This document shows, piece after piece, positions 51,858 to 61,205 of a stretch of 64,000 nt of DNA. A program made the translations under genes and the position numbers. Below the pieces are notes generated by a model. It did no database searches. It was not told the DNA's origin and saw nothing but the letters and a program-made list of their open reading frames with translations. Origin of the DNA: Leptospira_A soteropolitanensis (GTDB lineage: Bacteria > Spirochaetota > Leptospiria > Leptospirales > Leptospiraceae); the NCBI RefSeq assembly GCF_026151335.1, contig NZ_JAMQPP010000004.1. One strand, given 5' to 3'. The stretch's first letter is position 1. Each line of letters opens with the position of its first letter.

Positions 51858-53126
51858 TCATTCTACAACAAGGATTTCATTGCGAAAGATTTCCATTACT
51901 GGTTCTTTTTTTCGAATCAGCTTAGTTTCTCCGTTTGTGCGCAGTAAAACCTCTGCCGTTTCAGGAAAACTATTGTAGTTCTTTGTCGACATTCCAGCAC
52001 AATATGCACCTACAGCTTCCATCACAACGTAGTCACCCACTTCAGCTTCTCCCATAAGTCTTGTGATGGGTTCTCCGCCTTCTTTTTGCGTAAAAACATC
52101 TCCCGACTCACAACAGTGACCAACTACCACATATTCTTCGTTCGATTTAGGAACTCCCCCATCTTTTTTAACAGTGACAAGAGGGTGTCTTGCACCATAT
52201 AACGATGGTCTGGTGTTCGAATCCATTCCCGCATCTAATTTCAGAAAACGAAACCCTTTCGGACCTGTATCCACTAGATCGTCGACGGTTGTGAGAAGTG
52301 ACCCGCAAAGTGCTACGAGGTAAGTGCCCGGTTCAATTTCTAAAATGAGTTTTCTTCCGTGTTTTACTGCAAATTCTTCAAATTGTGGTTTAACAGGAGC
52401 ACCAATCTTTTGCAAGTCGGTTGATTTTTCATCTTCCATCCTTCCCACTTTGTATCCACCACCAAGACTCACGACGGTCACCGTTGGGAAGGCTTCCGCA
52501 TATTCCAAAGTATACTTGGCCACAGCCTTCCAAACTTCCGGATCACTTCCCGAACCAATATGAGTGTGGACTTTTTCCACAACAATTTTGTATTTTTCTA
52601 CAATGGCTTTGACTTCTGAGAGTTTTTCATGCCAAATTCCGAAGGATGATGTAACTCCTCCTACATCCGTTTTTTTGGTATGACCCGAACCTAGGCCCGG
52701 ATTGAAACGAATGGATACCGATTTTCCAGGAAAGGCCTTTCCGAAGGCTTCGAGTTGGCGAAGGGAACAAGCGTTGAACTTCACTCCTTTTCCAATCAGT
52801 TCTTCAAAAGCTTTCGGAAACTCTTGGGAGGTGAGCATTATGGATTCAGGTTTGAATCCAAAGTGGAGGGCTCGAACGACTTCATGTTCCGAAGAAGCAT
52901 CAATGAGGATACCTTTCTTTTTCATAATTTGAAGGATATTGGAATTGGGATTTGCCTTCATGGCATAACGGACTTGTAAGCCAAAAGCATTGGGAAATGC
53001 CAAAGCTTCGTCACATTTTTGTTCAATTTCTTTCTCGGAATAGACAAAGAGTGGCGTGCCGAATTCTTTTGCTAAAGACCGAACTTGGTCTTCTTTCAAA
53101 AACTTTAGTTTTTCGATTGATGTCAT
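51858..53126 (-). CDS. lysA: Diaminopimelate decarboxylase
   Basis: LysA decarboxylates meso-diaminopimelate to lysine using PLP. The 422-residue protein has the PLP lysine in RYAMKANPN, HTHIGSGSD, the phosphate-binding LGGGYKVGR, EIEPGTYLV, and the active-site CESGDVF from the partner subunit. The alternative annotation, another group IV decarboxylase, is less likely given CESGD. The start at 53126 gives a normal N-terminus; the frame extends 13 codons more. First gene of a lysA-ispD unit. Confidence 0.9.
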   Translation of the reverse strand: MTSIEKLKFLKEDQVRSLAKEFGTPLFVYSEKEIEQKCDEALAFPNAFGLQVRYAMKANPNSNILQIMKKKGILIDASSEHEVVRALHFGFKPESIMLTSQEFPKAFEELIGKGVKFNACSLRQLEAFGKAFPGKSVSIRFNPGLGSGHTKKTDVGGVTSSFGIWHEKLSEVKAIVEKYKIVVEKVHTHIGSGSDPEVWKAVAKYTLEYAEAFPTVTVVSLGGGYKVGRMEDEKSTDLQKIGAPVKPQFEEFAVKHGRKLILEIEPGTYLVALCGSLLTTVDDLVDTGPKGFRFLKLDAGMDSNTRPSLYGARHPLVTVKKDGGVPKSNEEYVVVGHCCESGDVFTQKEGGEPITRLMGEAEVGDYVVMEAVGAYCAGMSTKNYNSFPETAEVLLRTNGETKLIRKKEPVMEIFRNEILVVE

Positions 53127-53184
53127 AGGATTTAAGATAAACCTTTTCAATAGGTTCCATTCCATAAAGTCAAAAAAGTAGAAA

Positions 53185-54255
53185 ATGGCAGGAAAGATTA
53201 CACATATTGAAGCACTGTCCCAAGTGAAAAAACATTTGGAACATGGAAACGCAACCCAACGTAGAATGGCTGCCTTACTCTCGCGTCCCGATGTTGCCTC
53301 TTATGCCAACCTGGGAGCAGTAGCTCCTGATATATTCTACTTCTATCATGTGTTACAGCCGAAACTGACCAAAAAAGCCGCTTTCTTTGGTGACCTTGCG
53401 CACCACCACAGGGTTGCTGAACTGGTCTTAAGTTTTCTAGACCAAGTTTATGACACGGAGATGGGTCTTTACCGAGATCGTTTTCTTGCGTTTACTTTGG
53501 GTTATATTTGCCACTGCGTAGTAGACATCCAAACCCATCCTTATATTTTTTATATCTCTGGGGATTACTATAACAACGATAAGAAGATTTCTTACCAAGC
53601 ACAGGTAAACCACATGAAAGTAGAGTTTGGGTTAGATACCCTTCTTCTCAACCATCGTTGGGGAATGAGTGCAAGAGAATACGACTTCCCACAATACATT
53701 GATATCCGCCACAGAACCGTAGGAATTAAAAACAAAATGGACCCTGTCCTTTGGAATTTTTGGTTACAGTCTCTCAAAGAAACCTTTCCTACAGAATTTG
53801 CATCGTCTTACCTTGGTTCCGAAAAAAAAATCATTCCCGGCGACATCTTAAATGAATCTTATCTTGGTTTTTACCGATTTACCTCCACTTTGGATTCGAG
53901 AAGTGCTTTTATGCGCGGGCTTGTGAGTGTAGTGGATACACTTACCTTTCATAAATACAATGCTAGCGTACTCATGCTTCCCACAATTGATGCTATCAAT
54001 CCCAAGATCATGAATGAGGAAAAGAGGGAATGGTTTTATCCCGCCGATCCTAAACGGAAGTTCAATGACTCCTTTATTGATCTATTGAACCAAGCAAGCC
54101 AGGCATGCAAAGAAATTTTAACGAGAGCCTACGAATATAGTTTTTCTCCGGAAAGCAGATCGAAAATTCTGGAATCTCTCGGTGGTTATAATTTGGATAC
54201 CGGTCTCCGCTACCACGGAATCGACCATATGAAGGAATTTTCTCCACTCGTTTGA
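53185..54255 (+). CDS. Zinc-dependent phospholipase C-like protein
   Basis: A 356-residue protein of the bacterial zinc-dependent phospholipase C/S1-P1-like group. Likely metal ligands are in KITHIEAL (His7), GAVAPDIFYF (Asp), FGDLAHHHR, and GYICHCVVDIQTHPYIFY, matching the H...D...H...HxxxD order of the family. No signal peptide is visible, so it may be cytoplasmic and the true substrate is uncertain. It stands divergent from lysA with about 58 bp between starts and 27 bp before the PBP gene. Confidence 0.8.
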   Translation: MAGKITHIEALSQVKKHLEHGNATQRRMAALLSRPDVASYANLGAVAPDIFYFYHVLQPKLTKKAAFFGDLAHHHRVAELVLSFLDQVYDTEMGLYRDRFLAFTLGYICHCVVDIQTHPYIFYISGDYYNNDKKISYQAQVNHMKVEFGLDTLLLNHRWGMSAREYDFPQYIDIRHRTVGIKNKMDPVLWNFWLQSLKETFPTEFASSYLGSEKKIIPGDILNESYLGFYRFTSTLDSRSAFMRGLVSVVDTLTFHKYNASVLMLPTIDAINPKIMNEEKREWFYPADPKRKFNDSFIDLLNQASQACKEILTRAYEYSFSPESRSKILESLGGYNLDTGLRYHGIDHMKEFSPLV

Positions 54256-54282
54256 TGTGGATTTAAAAGATAAGGGAAACGT

Positions 54283-56835
54283 ATGAAACAAGAACCCGTT
54301 GGGCTCTTTGAAAAGTATTTTATCATTTGGTTTAGAACTCTCACAGAAAAGATCTGGACCGGAGACAAAAAATTAAGAAACACAAGCATTGCTATCTTTG
54401 CTTTTGGAGTATTGAATGTTTTTTTACTCACAGGTTCTGTAAAAGATTTTTTTAAACTGAAAGAAGCTGCTGTTTATGACATCCCGTCTACTTTGTATGG
54501 AATGAATGACAAAGGAGAATACGAACCTATTGCAGAATATTATAAATTTTCTAGGATTCCTGTTAAATTAGAACAGTTAAAAGCAGAACAATCCCCCTTA
54601 TCGCCAGATAACAGACACAAGGTGATCCAATGTTTTTTATCCACAGAAGATAACTCTTTTTATTCACACAATGGAATTGACTTAAAAGGGATTGCTCGCG
54701 CTTTTGTAGTGAACATTATGGCAGGGCGTGTGAAAGAAGGTGCCTCCACAATTACCCAACAGGTAGCCCGTCTCAAGTTTTTATCCATTGAAAGATCCAT
54801 CGCAAGAAAAGCTAGAGAAGCTTGGCTTGCCATTTTACTGGAACTAGTTTATCCCAAAGATAAAATCCTAGAAGTTTATTTAAATGAAATTCCTCTCGGA
54901 CATGGAACGATTGGGGTTGGAGCTGCGTCCCGTTTTTATTTTCGTAAAGAAGTACAAGATGTAACTTGGGGTGAAGCAGCAATTCTTGCAAGTCTTACCA
55001 CAAGGCCAACGCAGTTTAGTCCGATTGTGAATCCCGTTTCCAGTATGAACAAAGTGCGAATCGTATTTCGTAAGTTAGTTGAAAATGGGCGAATGTCTGT
55101 TGCCGATGCGGAAAAAGAATATGCAAGCCTAGAAGAATATTATACCAATCTAAACCGCTCTCCTAACGATTCCGCTTTTTCCGATAGATTAAATCGTTTT
55201 CCCTATGTAACCGAATACATTAGAAAAAACCTAATTCGTTCGATTGGGTCGGGGCGTTTGTATAATGGTGGCCTTAAAATTTATTCAACGATCAACATTC
55301 GCCACCAAGAAGAAGCAGAAAAAGCACTTCTGCCAGCTCTCCAAAGACAAACCATAGAATCCAACCAAAGGGCCTTTCGAAACATTGATGCCTTTGACGA
55401 TTTATATGGGAGCGGGTATTCTTTAATTGCTGATTTATATGACTTGCCCGAATTTAAATTTCGTATTTCAAGAACAGAACGTACCTTTTCTTCGGCTTAT
55501 CAGGAGGACCTCCGAGACGAATTCTTCGCATTAAATTTATTAACGGGAGATGATTTTCTAGGTGATTTAATTGATAAAAACTACACCTCACAAACCACCA
55601 AAGATCATCTTCTTCCTGTGGAAGGATCTCTCATTGCCATTCGTCCAGAAACTGGATACATTACCGCGTTAGTTGGCGGATCGGGATTTCGCTCAGACAA
55701 CCAACAAATACGCCCTTTCCAAGCTTTTCGCCAACCAGGTTCTGCTTTTAAACCCATTTTATATGCAGCAGCAATGGACTACTCAGGACAAAACCCTGAC
55801 CCAGAAAAAAACGTAACACCGGCAACTCTTTTTGCCGATTCCCCTCTCCAATATCTTATGGAAGATGGAGATGAATGGGCACCCGAAAACTATAGTAGTG
55901 AATATTCTGGTTTTATTTTACTCAGAAAAGCATTAGAACAATCCAAAAACTCAGTAGCAGTTCGTGTATTAGAACAAGTAGGCCTCTCTCACCTAATGGA
56001 AAGTTTACGAGGACTATTGCAACTCAATGGCCGAGATATCCCTTATAACTTTAGTGTCTCCCTTGGTTCCTTTGAACTCACACCTTATGAACTCACAAGA
56101 GCTTATGCGGCTCTTGCTTCCGGTGGGAAAACGGTAAATCCAATCTCTGTTTTGTATGTAGAAGACAACGCAGGGACGGTCATTAAGGATTTTCGTAAAG
56201 ACTACGAAGATGTGGATCGCAAACAAATCATTTCTAAAGAAGCAGCTTTTCTCATCACATCCATGATGCGTGATGTGGTAGAAGAAGGAACGGGTCGCGG
56301 AGTTTTGTCTTATGGTCTAAACCGCAAAGCTTACGGAAAAACAGGAACCACAAATAACTTTCGGGATGCCTGGTTTGTGGGTTATACCCCGGAACTTGTG
56401 ACCTCCGTATGGTTTGGGTATGATGTGGGGACAATTTCTCTCGGTCGAGGAATGACTGGCGGGAAACTAGCAGCTCCGGTTTGGGGAAGGTTTATGGCAA
56501 GAGCTCTCGATCGAGAACCGGTGATCGATTTTCCTTGGCTTGCGGATGTCAAGGTTACGAAAAAAACAGTTTGCCGTATGTCAGGAAAACTCCCTGGAAA
56601 TCAATGCCACGACCTATTTGAAGAGTATTTTATCCCGCAAACCGCACCAAAAGAAATTTGTAACGACCACGGCTCCTCCTGGAACGTAGTGGAAACGAAA
56701 CCTAGTGTTTCTTCCACGCCAGTAGCACGCACGGAAAAGAAAAAAACCGAAAAAGTTGAGAAACTTACCCCATCTGCCAAGCCACCAAAACGAAAAAAGT
56801 CGGTCTTTAGCGGAGATGAGGAAATTGACTACTAA
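54283..56835 (+). CDS. mrcA: Class A penicillin-binding protein (PBP1A-type)
   Basis: An 850-residue bifunctional peptidoglycan synthase. After a transmembrane helix (about 33-50) comes the glycosyltransferase family 51 domain with the catalytic Glu in STEDNSFYSHNGID (near 122) and EGASTITQQVAR. The transpeptidase domain has RQPGSAFKPILYA (active Ser near 487), SKNSVAVR (SxN) and KTGTTNNFRD (near 685). The C-terminal tail is Lys-rich. It should act in wall synthesis in the inner membrane, and precedes the bactofilin/M23 genes on the same strand. Confidence 0.95.
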   Translation: MKQEPVGLFEKYFIIWFRTLTEKIWTGDKKLRNTSIAIFAFGVLNVFLLTGSVKDFFKLKEAAVYDIPSTLYGMNDKGEYEPIAEYYKFSRIPVKLEQLKAEQSPLSPDNRHKVIQCFLSTEDNSFYSHNGIDLKGIARAFVVNIMAGRVKEGASTITQQVARLKFLSIERSIARKAREAWLAILLELVYPKDKILEVYLNEIPLGHGTIGVGAASRFYFRKEVQDVTWGEAAILASLTTRPTQFSPIVNPVSSMNKVRIVFRKLVENGRMSVADAEKEYASLEEYYTNLNRSPNDSAFSDRLNRFPYVTEYIRKNLIRSIGSGRLYNGGLKIYSTINIRHQEEAEKALLPALQRQTIESNQRAFRNIDAFDDLYGSGYSLIADLYDLPEFKFRISRTERTFSSAYQEDLRDEFFALNLLTGDDFLGDLIDKNYTSQTTKDHLLPVEGSLIAIRPETGYITALVGGSGFRSDNQQIRPFQAFRQPGSAFKPILYAAAMDYSGQNPDPEKNVTPATLFADSPLQYLMEDGDEWAPENYSSEYSGFILLRKALEQSKNSVAVRVLEQVGLSHLMESLRGLLQLNGRDIPYNFSVSLGSFELTPYELTRAYAALASGGKTVNPISVLYVEDNAGTVIKDFRKDYEDVDRKQIISKEAAFLITSMMRDVVEEGTGRGVLSYGLNRKAYGKTGTTNNFRDAWFVGYTPELVTSVWFGYDVGTISLGRGMTGGKLAAPVWGRFMARALDREPVIDFPWLADVKVTKKTVCRMSGKLPGNQCHDLFEEYFIPQTAPKEICNDHGSSWNVVETKPSVSSTPVARTEKKKTEKVEKLTPSAKPPKRKKSVFSGDEEIDY

Positions 56836-56894
56836 AAAGGCTTGTCAAGAAGACCGAAAATTTTGATTCTCACAGAAGGGGAAAAGGAGCAGGA

Positions 56895-57299
56895 ATGGCA
56901 ATAGGTAAGGATTCCATCAATAGCGTTATCGGACCAGGGTCGATATTTGAAGGTAAGTTTTATATCGCAGGTTCACTTAGAATCGATGGAAAATTCGAAG
57001 GTGATATCAAAACTGAAGATGCACTTGTTATCGGAGAGACCGGTAAAGTAAAAACTAACATTAGCGCAAAAGAAGTCATTGTATCAGGTACCCTCATCGG
57101 AAACATCAAAGCCGAAAACGAAGTAAAACTGGAAGGTACAGGACGTATGTTAGGTGATATCACTGCTCCTTACTTAGAACTTCAAAAAGGTGTAGTTGCT
57201 AAAGGTAATATTACAATCACAGGCGGCCAGAAAAAAGACGTTCGTAAGATTGTTGAAGAATCCTTTGGTGGTATTAAATCCTTAGATACCAAGGATTAG
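56895..57299 (+). CDS. Bactofilin
   Basis: A 134-residue bactofilin, a polymer-forming cytoskeletal protein with a right-handed beta-helix. The core (about 12-110) has the repeated G-x-I/V-x pattern: GPGSIFEGKFYIAGSLRIDGK..., EGDIKTEDALVIGETGKV and GTLIGNIKAENEVKLEGTGR (given here in parts). In Leptospira biflexa a bactofilin is known to affect helical cell shape. A strong AGGAG-like site precedes the ATG. It lies 17 bp before an M23 endopeptidase gene, a pairing also seen in other helical bacteria. Confidence 0.94.
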   Translation: MAIGKDSINSVIGPGSIFEGKFYIAGSLRIDGKFEGDIKTEDALVIGETGKVKTNISAKEVIVSGTLIGNIKAENEVKLEGTGRMLGDITAPYLELQKGVVAKGNITITGGQKKDVRKIVEESFGGIKSLDTKD

Positions 57300-57316
57300 T
57301 TAGTCTCATTTAACAC

Positions 57317-58441
57317 ATGCTACTTCGATCTCCTGAAAAGTCTACGATCGGCAAGCATGTGTTACGCTGGGGGAATGTGAATGTAATCCAAGTTTCCCCA
57401 GGTAAGTATTTTTATAATCTTCAATCACAATCTAGCGTCCTACACGGAACCATAGATCTCAATCGCAAAAGATATAGAATTCTCCCTCTCCTAACTTCTT
57501 CTTTTATCTTAGCTTTCTTTTTATCAGTGCTTGTCGACAAACAAACATACGAAGAAAGTTTAATGGAAAAAGAGTTCCTCAGTATGTCTACTGAAGTAGA
57601 AGAAAACGACGTAAAAGACAAAGAAGCAAAACTTGCCGATGCAAAATACCTTCAAGAAACAGAAGATAAAAAAATGGCCATCCTTCGCTCTGCAGATTTG
57701 GATGCACTAGCAGAAAACAAAAATAAAAAACTAAAAGTCACTCAATACAAAGTCAAAAAGAACGAAACACTCTCCGACATTGCTCGAAGGTTTAAAGTTT
57801 CTGCCGAATCCATCGCGGGAAGTTCTGGAATTAACCCAGAAGTATCCATACTTCCTGGTCAAATTTTAAATATTCCCAACAAACAAGGCTTAGTTTATAA
57901 ACTAAAAAAAGGTGATACCCTCGCCAAAGTTGCGGATTATTACAAAGTAAAAATAGATGATATTTATGCAGAAAACCAACTTGAGGATTATGATTTATTC
58001 AAATCCGGACAAAAGGTATTCCTTCCGGGAGCTGTGATTCCAGAAACAGGACCTGTTTGGAGAATTCCTGTCGCCTCCAAGGTAATCACATCAGGATGGG
58101 GAACGCGCTCTTATCCTCAATATAAATTCCATATGGCTCTCGACTTACGGGCGAATTATGAATCTGTGTATGCTGCAAGAAAAGGAAAAGTGACTTATTC
58201 TGGTTGGATGGGTGGTTACGGAAATGCGATCATCTTGACCCATGATGATAACTACCAAACTTTATATGCCCACAACTCGAAACTTTATGTAAAAGAGGGT
58301 GATTATGTAAGCGCTGGTAAAGTCATTTCTCGTTCCGGTTGCACCGGCTATTGTTTTGGTCCCCACCTCCACTTTGAAGTCATCAAAGATGGAAAAAACG
58401 TAAACCCAACAAAAATCATGAAAGGTTTCTCTTATAAATAA
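57317..58441 (+). CDS. LysM/M23 peptidoglycan endopeptidase
   Basis: A 374-residue protein with a single transmembrane segment (about 56-72), a charged linker, two LysM domains (about 141-187 and 192-236) and a C-terminal M23 (LytM) domain. Zinc ligands are visible: HMALD (His near 271, Asp), and HLHFE near 350, so it should be catalytically active. It would cut wall cross-links, with bactofilin organising it, as CcmA does with its partner hydrolases in Helicobacter pylori. Substrate preference is unknown. Confidence 0.93.
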   Translation: MLLRSPEKSTIGKHVLRWGNVNVIQVSPGKYFYNLQSQSSVLHGTIDLNRKRYRILPLLTSSFILAFFLSVLVDKQTYEESLMEKEFLSMSTEVEENDVKDKEAKLADAKYLQETEDKKMAILRSADLDALAENKNKKLKVTQYKVKKNETLSDIARRFKVSAESIAGSSGINPEVSILPGQILNIPNKQGLVYKLKKGDTLAKVADYYKVKIDDIYAENQLEDYDLFKSGQKVFLPGAVIPETGPVWRIPVASKVITSGWGTRSYPQYKFHMALDLRANYESVYAARKGKVTYSGWMGGYGNAIILTHDDNYQTLYAHNSKLYVKEGDYVSAGKVISRSGCTGYCFGPHLHFEVIKDGKNVNPTKIMKGFSYK

Positions 58442-58455
58442 AATCAGCAAATCAA

Positions 58456-59559
58456 ATGAAAAAAAAATCACTAAACAAAAAACATTCAATTTTCCTAATA
58501 TTGCTAATTACAAGCACGAATTTTGTTTTCTTCTGTACGCCAAAAATTGGCGAACAAATCAACAAACGAATTGTAGATCCATTTGATGAAACTAAAATTC
58601 TAAATGTTCATTTTGTAACCACTCGCAGGGAAATGACTGTTAAAGATAATTGTGACAGCGCCAGTTTTGGATTTATCACTGACATCAATCCTCATTACGG
58701 AATTTGTTTACTAAATGTCCCTTCCAAACATATCATTGGCGATATATCCTTAGACAACGCCCAGGACAAAAATCAATTTTTTCAATTCAAAGGCCGTATC
58801 AATACCGATGATAAAGAATTTTTAAACAAAATCAAAGTTTCTGCATCTGAGGAAGTTTTAGTATTTGTTCACGGATTCAATGTCAATTTCGATGAAGCGG
58901 TCATCCGTGCGGGACAAATTAAATACGATTTGAAATTCCCAGGAGAAGTGATTGTTTATTCCTGGCCGGCAGGTGCTGATGCAGGAATCTTATCGCAAGT
59001 AATGGTGAAATCCACTTACGATTTAAATTACACAGAGGCCAAAATCAACAGGGAACCGTTTGTTAAGTTTTTAACCGATATCACTGGACTTGGGAAAAAA
59101 ATTCACTTAATCGTTCATAGCATGGGCCACCAAGTGGTATTGCCTTCTTTAGCATCTCTTTCCAAACAAGGAAAAACAAAATTTATTTCAGAACTAATTC
59201 TGAATGCCCCAGACTTTGATAAAAATGAATTTGAACTGATCTTAAGTGATCTAACCAAATCCTCAGAACGAATCACTCTTTATTGTTCACCAGGAGACAA
59301 TGCACTCGTCGCTTCCCAAAAAGTAAACGGAGCACCGCGTGCAGGTATGTGTTTTAAGTATTCCAACGTGGACGTGATCAATGTAAACGAAGTGGATGAC
59401 CCCGTCTTTGGAGTGGGCGGTCTCGGCCACGGATACTATTCCTCAAGACCCATCCTAACAGACATCTATCAAGTGTTACTTGGGGTATCCGTAGAACGTA
59501 GACTTTTTATCCGAAAATCAGGTCCGAAAAACGGGGAGAACTTTGTCCTTAGAAAATAA
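58456..59559 (+). CDS. DUF900 alpha/beta-hydrolase lipoprotein
   Basis: A 367-residue protein with a signal ending in a lipobox-like FVFFC (Cys27). The body matches the DUF900 hydrolase family: LNVHFVTTRRE, VLVFVHGFNVNFDEAV, VYSWPAGADA, and the nucleophile in IVHSMGHQV (Ser near 214). The C-terminal LGHGYYSSRP may supply the catalytic His. The natural substrate is unknown. It follows the M23 gene by 15 bp, so it may share its transcript. Confidence 0.85.
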   Translation: MKKKSLNKKHSIFLILLITSTNFVFFCTPKIGEQINKRIVDPFDETKILNVHFVTTRREMTVKDNCDSASFGFITDINPHYGICLLNVPSKHIIGDISLDNAQDKNQFFQFKGRINTDDKEFLNKIKVSASEEVLVFVHGFNVNFDEAVIRAGQIKYDLKFPGEVIVYSWPAGADAGILSQVMVKSTYDLNYTEAKINREPFVKFLTDITGLGKKIHLIVHSMGHQVVLPSLASLSKQGKTKFISELILNAPDFDKNEFELILSDLTKSSERITLYCSPGDNALVASQKVNGAPRAGMCFKYSNVDVINVNEVDDPVFGVGGLGHGYYSSRPILTDIYQVLLGVSVERRLFIRKSGPKNGENFVLRK

Positions 59560-59655
59560 TTTTCTGAAAGGAGAAAGAAAACGAATCCCAAAAACATTTT
59601 TTTCATTCGATAATCCTTGCCTTTTTCAGAATGGTTCTTAGAATTTTTCTAGTAT

Positions 59656-60429
59656 ATGGATTTAAAAAGAAAGGGAAGTCTTTTTTATTTTGGAGAACGA
59701 ATTCTCCTAGGAACTGCGGGTATCGTAACAGAACCCCATTCCCATTATGCAGTATCCATCTTGGTTTCCCTTGGTAATTCCTTCCATCTATATACTAAAT
59801 CAAATCAAATCATCGAATCACAAGGAATCATCATTCCGCCAAATTATTACCATAAACTAGACGCATCCCAATCGGAAATGGTCATCATCCAACTAGATCC
59901 TAAGTCAGAAGAATACAAACGAATTGAAATGGATTTATCGCCAAAGACAATTGATTCCACAACAAGGGAACAAATACTAAAAATCGCAGATCCATTGTTT
60001 GGTGATTCTCTAGATTGTAAATCAGCCAGAGCCTTATACAACCAAATTCTTTCCCTGCTCGGTTCTGGGAGCACTACTAAAAAGTATGATGAACGTATCG
60101 AAGTAGCCATTCAAAGAATCAAAGAAAAAATGCCAAATCCAGTATCGTTAACAGATCTGTCTGAAATTTCTGGAATCTCTACGGACCGTTTTATGCATCT
60201 TTTTAAGGACAATATGGGCATTCCTCTCAGACAGTATTTATTATGGCAAAGACTTCATATCGCCGCAAAACTATTACAAGGCGGAGAAAATCTAACGACT
60301 GCCTCCCATGCTGCCGGGTTTAGTGACCAAGCACATCTCTCTAGAACTTTTAAAAAAATGTTCGGCGTAAAACCTTCTTTATTTTTAGGAACTCAATCCT
60401 TAAACCAGGTTTGTTTTTGTGAAGATTAG
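59656..60429 (+). CDS. AraC-family transcriptional regulator
   Basis: A 257-residue regulator with an N-terminal cupin-like sensor region (about 1-115, containing PHSHYAVSILV) and a C-terminal AraC DNA-binding domain (about 150-250) with both helix-turn-helix units, NPVSLTDLSEISGISTDRFM and TTASHAAGFSDQAHLSRTF. The ligand and target genes are unknown. It is followed by a hairpin and the convergent Mpo1-like gene. Confidence 0.92.
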   Translation: MDLKRKGSLFYFGERILLGTAGIVTEPHSHYAVSILVSLGNSFHLYTKSNQIIESQGIIIPPNYYHKLDASQSEMVIIQLDPKSEEYKRIEMDLSPKTIDSTTREQILKIADPLFGDSLDCKSARALYNQILSLLGSGSTTKKYDERIEVAIQRIKEKMPNPVSLTDLSEISGISTDRFMHLFKDNMGIPLRQYLLWQRLHIAAKLLQGGENLTTASHAAGFSDQAHLSRTFKKMFGVKPSLFLGTQSLNQVCFCED

Positions 60430-60522
60430 AATCGAAATGAATTTATTAGAAAATTGAGGAAGAAAGCACAATCAAAAAGAAAGTAATTCTAATTTCTGCG
60501 CTTCCAATAAAAATCGGATCAA

Positions 60523-60557
60523 AAATAGTCATCTGGAAAAAACCAAACGACTATTTT
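60523..60557. terminator. Candidate bidirectional terminator
   Basis: AAAATAGTC (60523-60531) and GACTATTTT (60549-60557) pair perfectly, with an inner TGG/CCA pair. It lies between the convergent AraC and Mpo1-like genes. Confidence 0.5.
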
Positions 60558-60584
60558 GTAATCCTAACCTTTGCTTAAGTAACT

Positions 60585-61124
60585 TTAAGCATGTTTATGG
60601 GAAAAGTCTTTCCAAACACCACGTTGTTTCAGCTCTGCTTCCACTGCCGCTTTCAATTCCAATCGAAAACCTAGTTCGAAAAAAACATCCGCTACGACAA
60701 ATAACGGTGCAGAAACCAAAGCTTGGAACAAGTTATCAAATAATGCAGGTCTACTTTTTTCAAAAATAAAATGCCCGTAAAACTGAGCGCCCCAACCGAT
60801 CACTTGTCCAAGACCGAAGATAGTCCAAGCAGTAGATGCCGGTAACTGCGCTGTGATCCATTCCGAGGTTACATAAAGTCCTCCGAAAACAAGTGTCGCC
60901 ACAAAGGCAAACAACACATCCAAAGTATAATAGTAACCAAGCACAGCCAAAGTAAAAACAAGGGATGCTGATACGTTAAAACCATTGTATTCAAATAGGC
61001 TAAAACGGCTTAGAACAACAAACAAAGTGAAGGTGATCGTAGGAACACCAAGCACGTGAATCAAGACATTGCGTTTTTCTTGATGGTAGGCGGAATAAAA
61101 CGCCATTTCTTTTGCAAATCTCAA
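60585..61124 (-). CDS. Mpo1-like (DUF962) membrane protein
   Basis: A 179-residue protein with four transmembrane helices and the DUF962/Mpo1 signatures: AYHQEKRNVLIHVLGVP (Fe-binding His) and GWGAQFYGHFIFEKSRPAL. Yeast Mpo1 is an Fe(II)-dependent dioxygenase for alpha-oxidation of 2-hydroxy fatty acids; the bacterial role is not established. The N-terminal His-x3-Asn-x3-His pattern is intact. Confidence 0.85.
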   Translation of the reverse strand: MRFAKEMAFYSAYHQEKRNVLIHVLGVPTITFTLFVVLSRFSLFEYNGFNVSASLVFTLAVLGYYYTLDVLFAFVATLVFGGLYVTSEWITAQLPASTAWTIFGLGQVIGWGAQFYGHFIFEKSRPALFDNLFQALVSAPLFVVADVFFELGFRLELKAAVEAELKQRGVWKDFSHKHA

Positions 61125-61205
61125 AGGAGACCTCCAGGTGTAGGCACTATACTACCAGATGTCTTGTTTTTCGACTTGAACGAATCTGTCAAAATTCTAA
61201 AAAAA

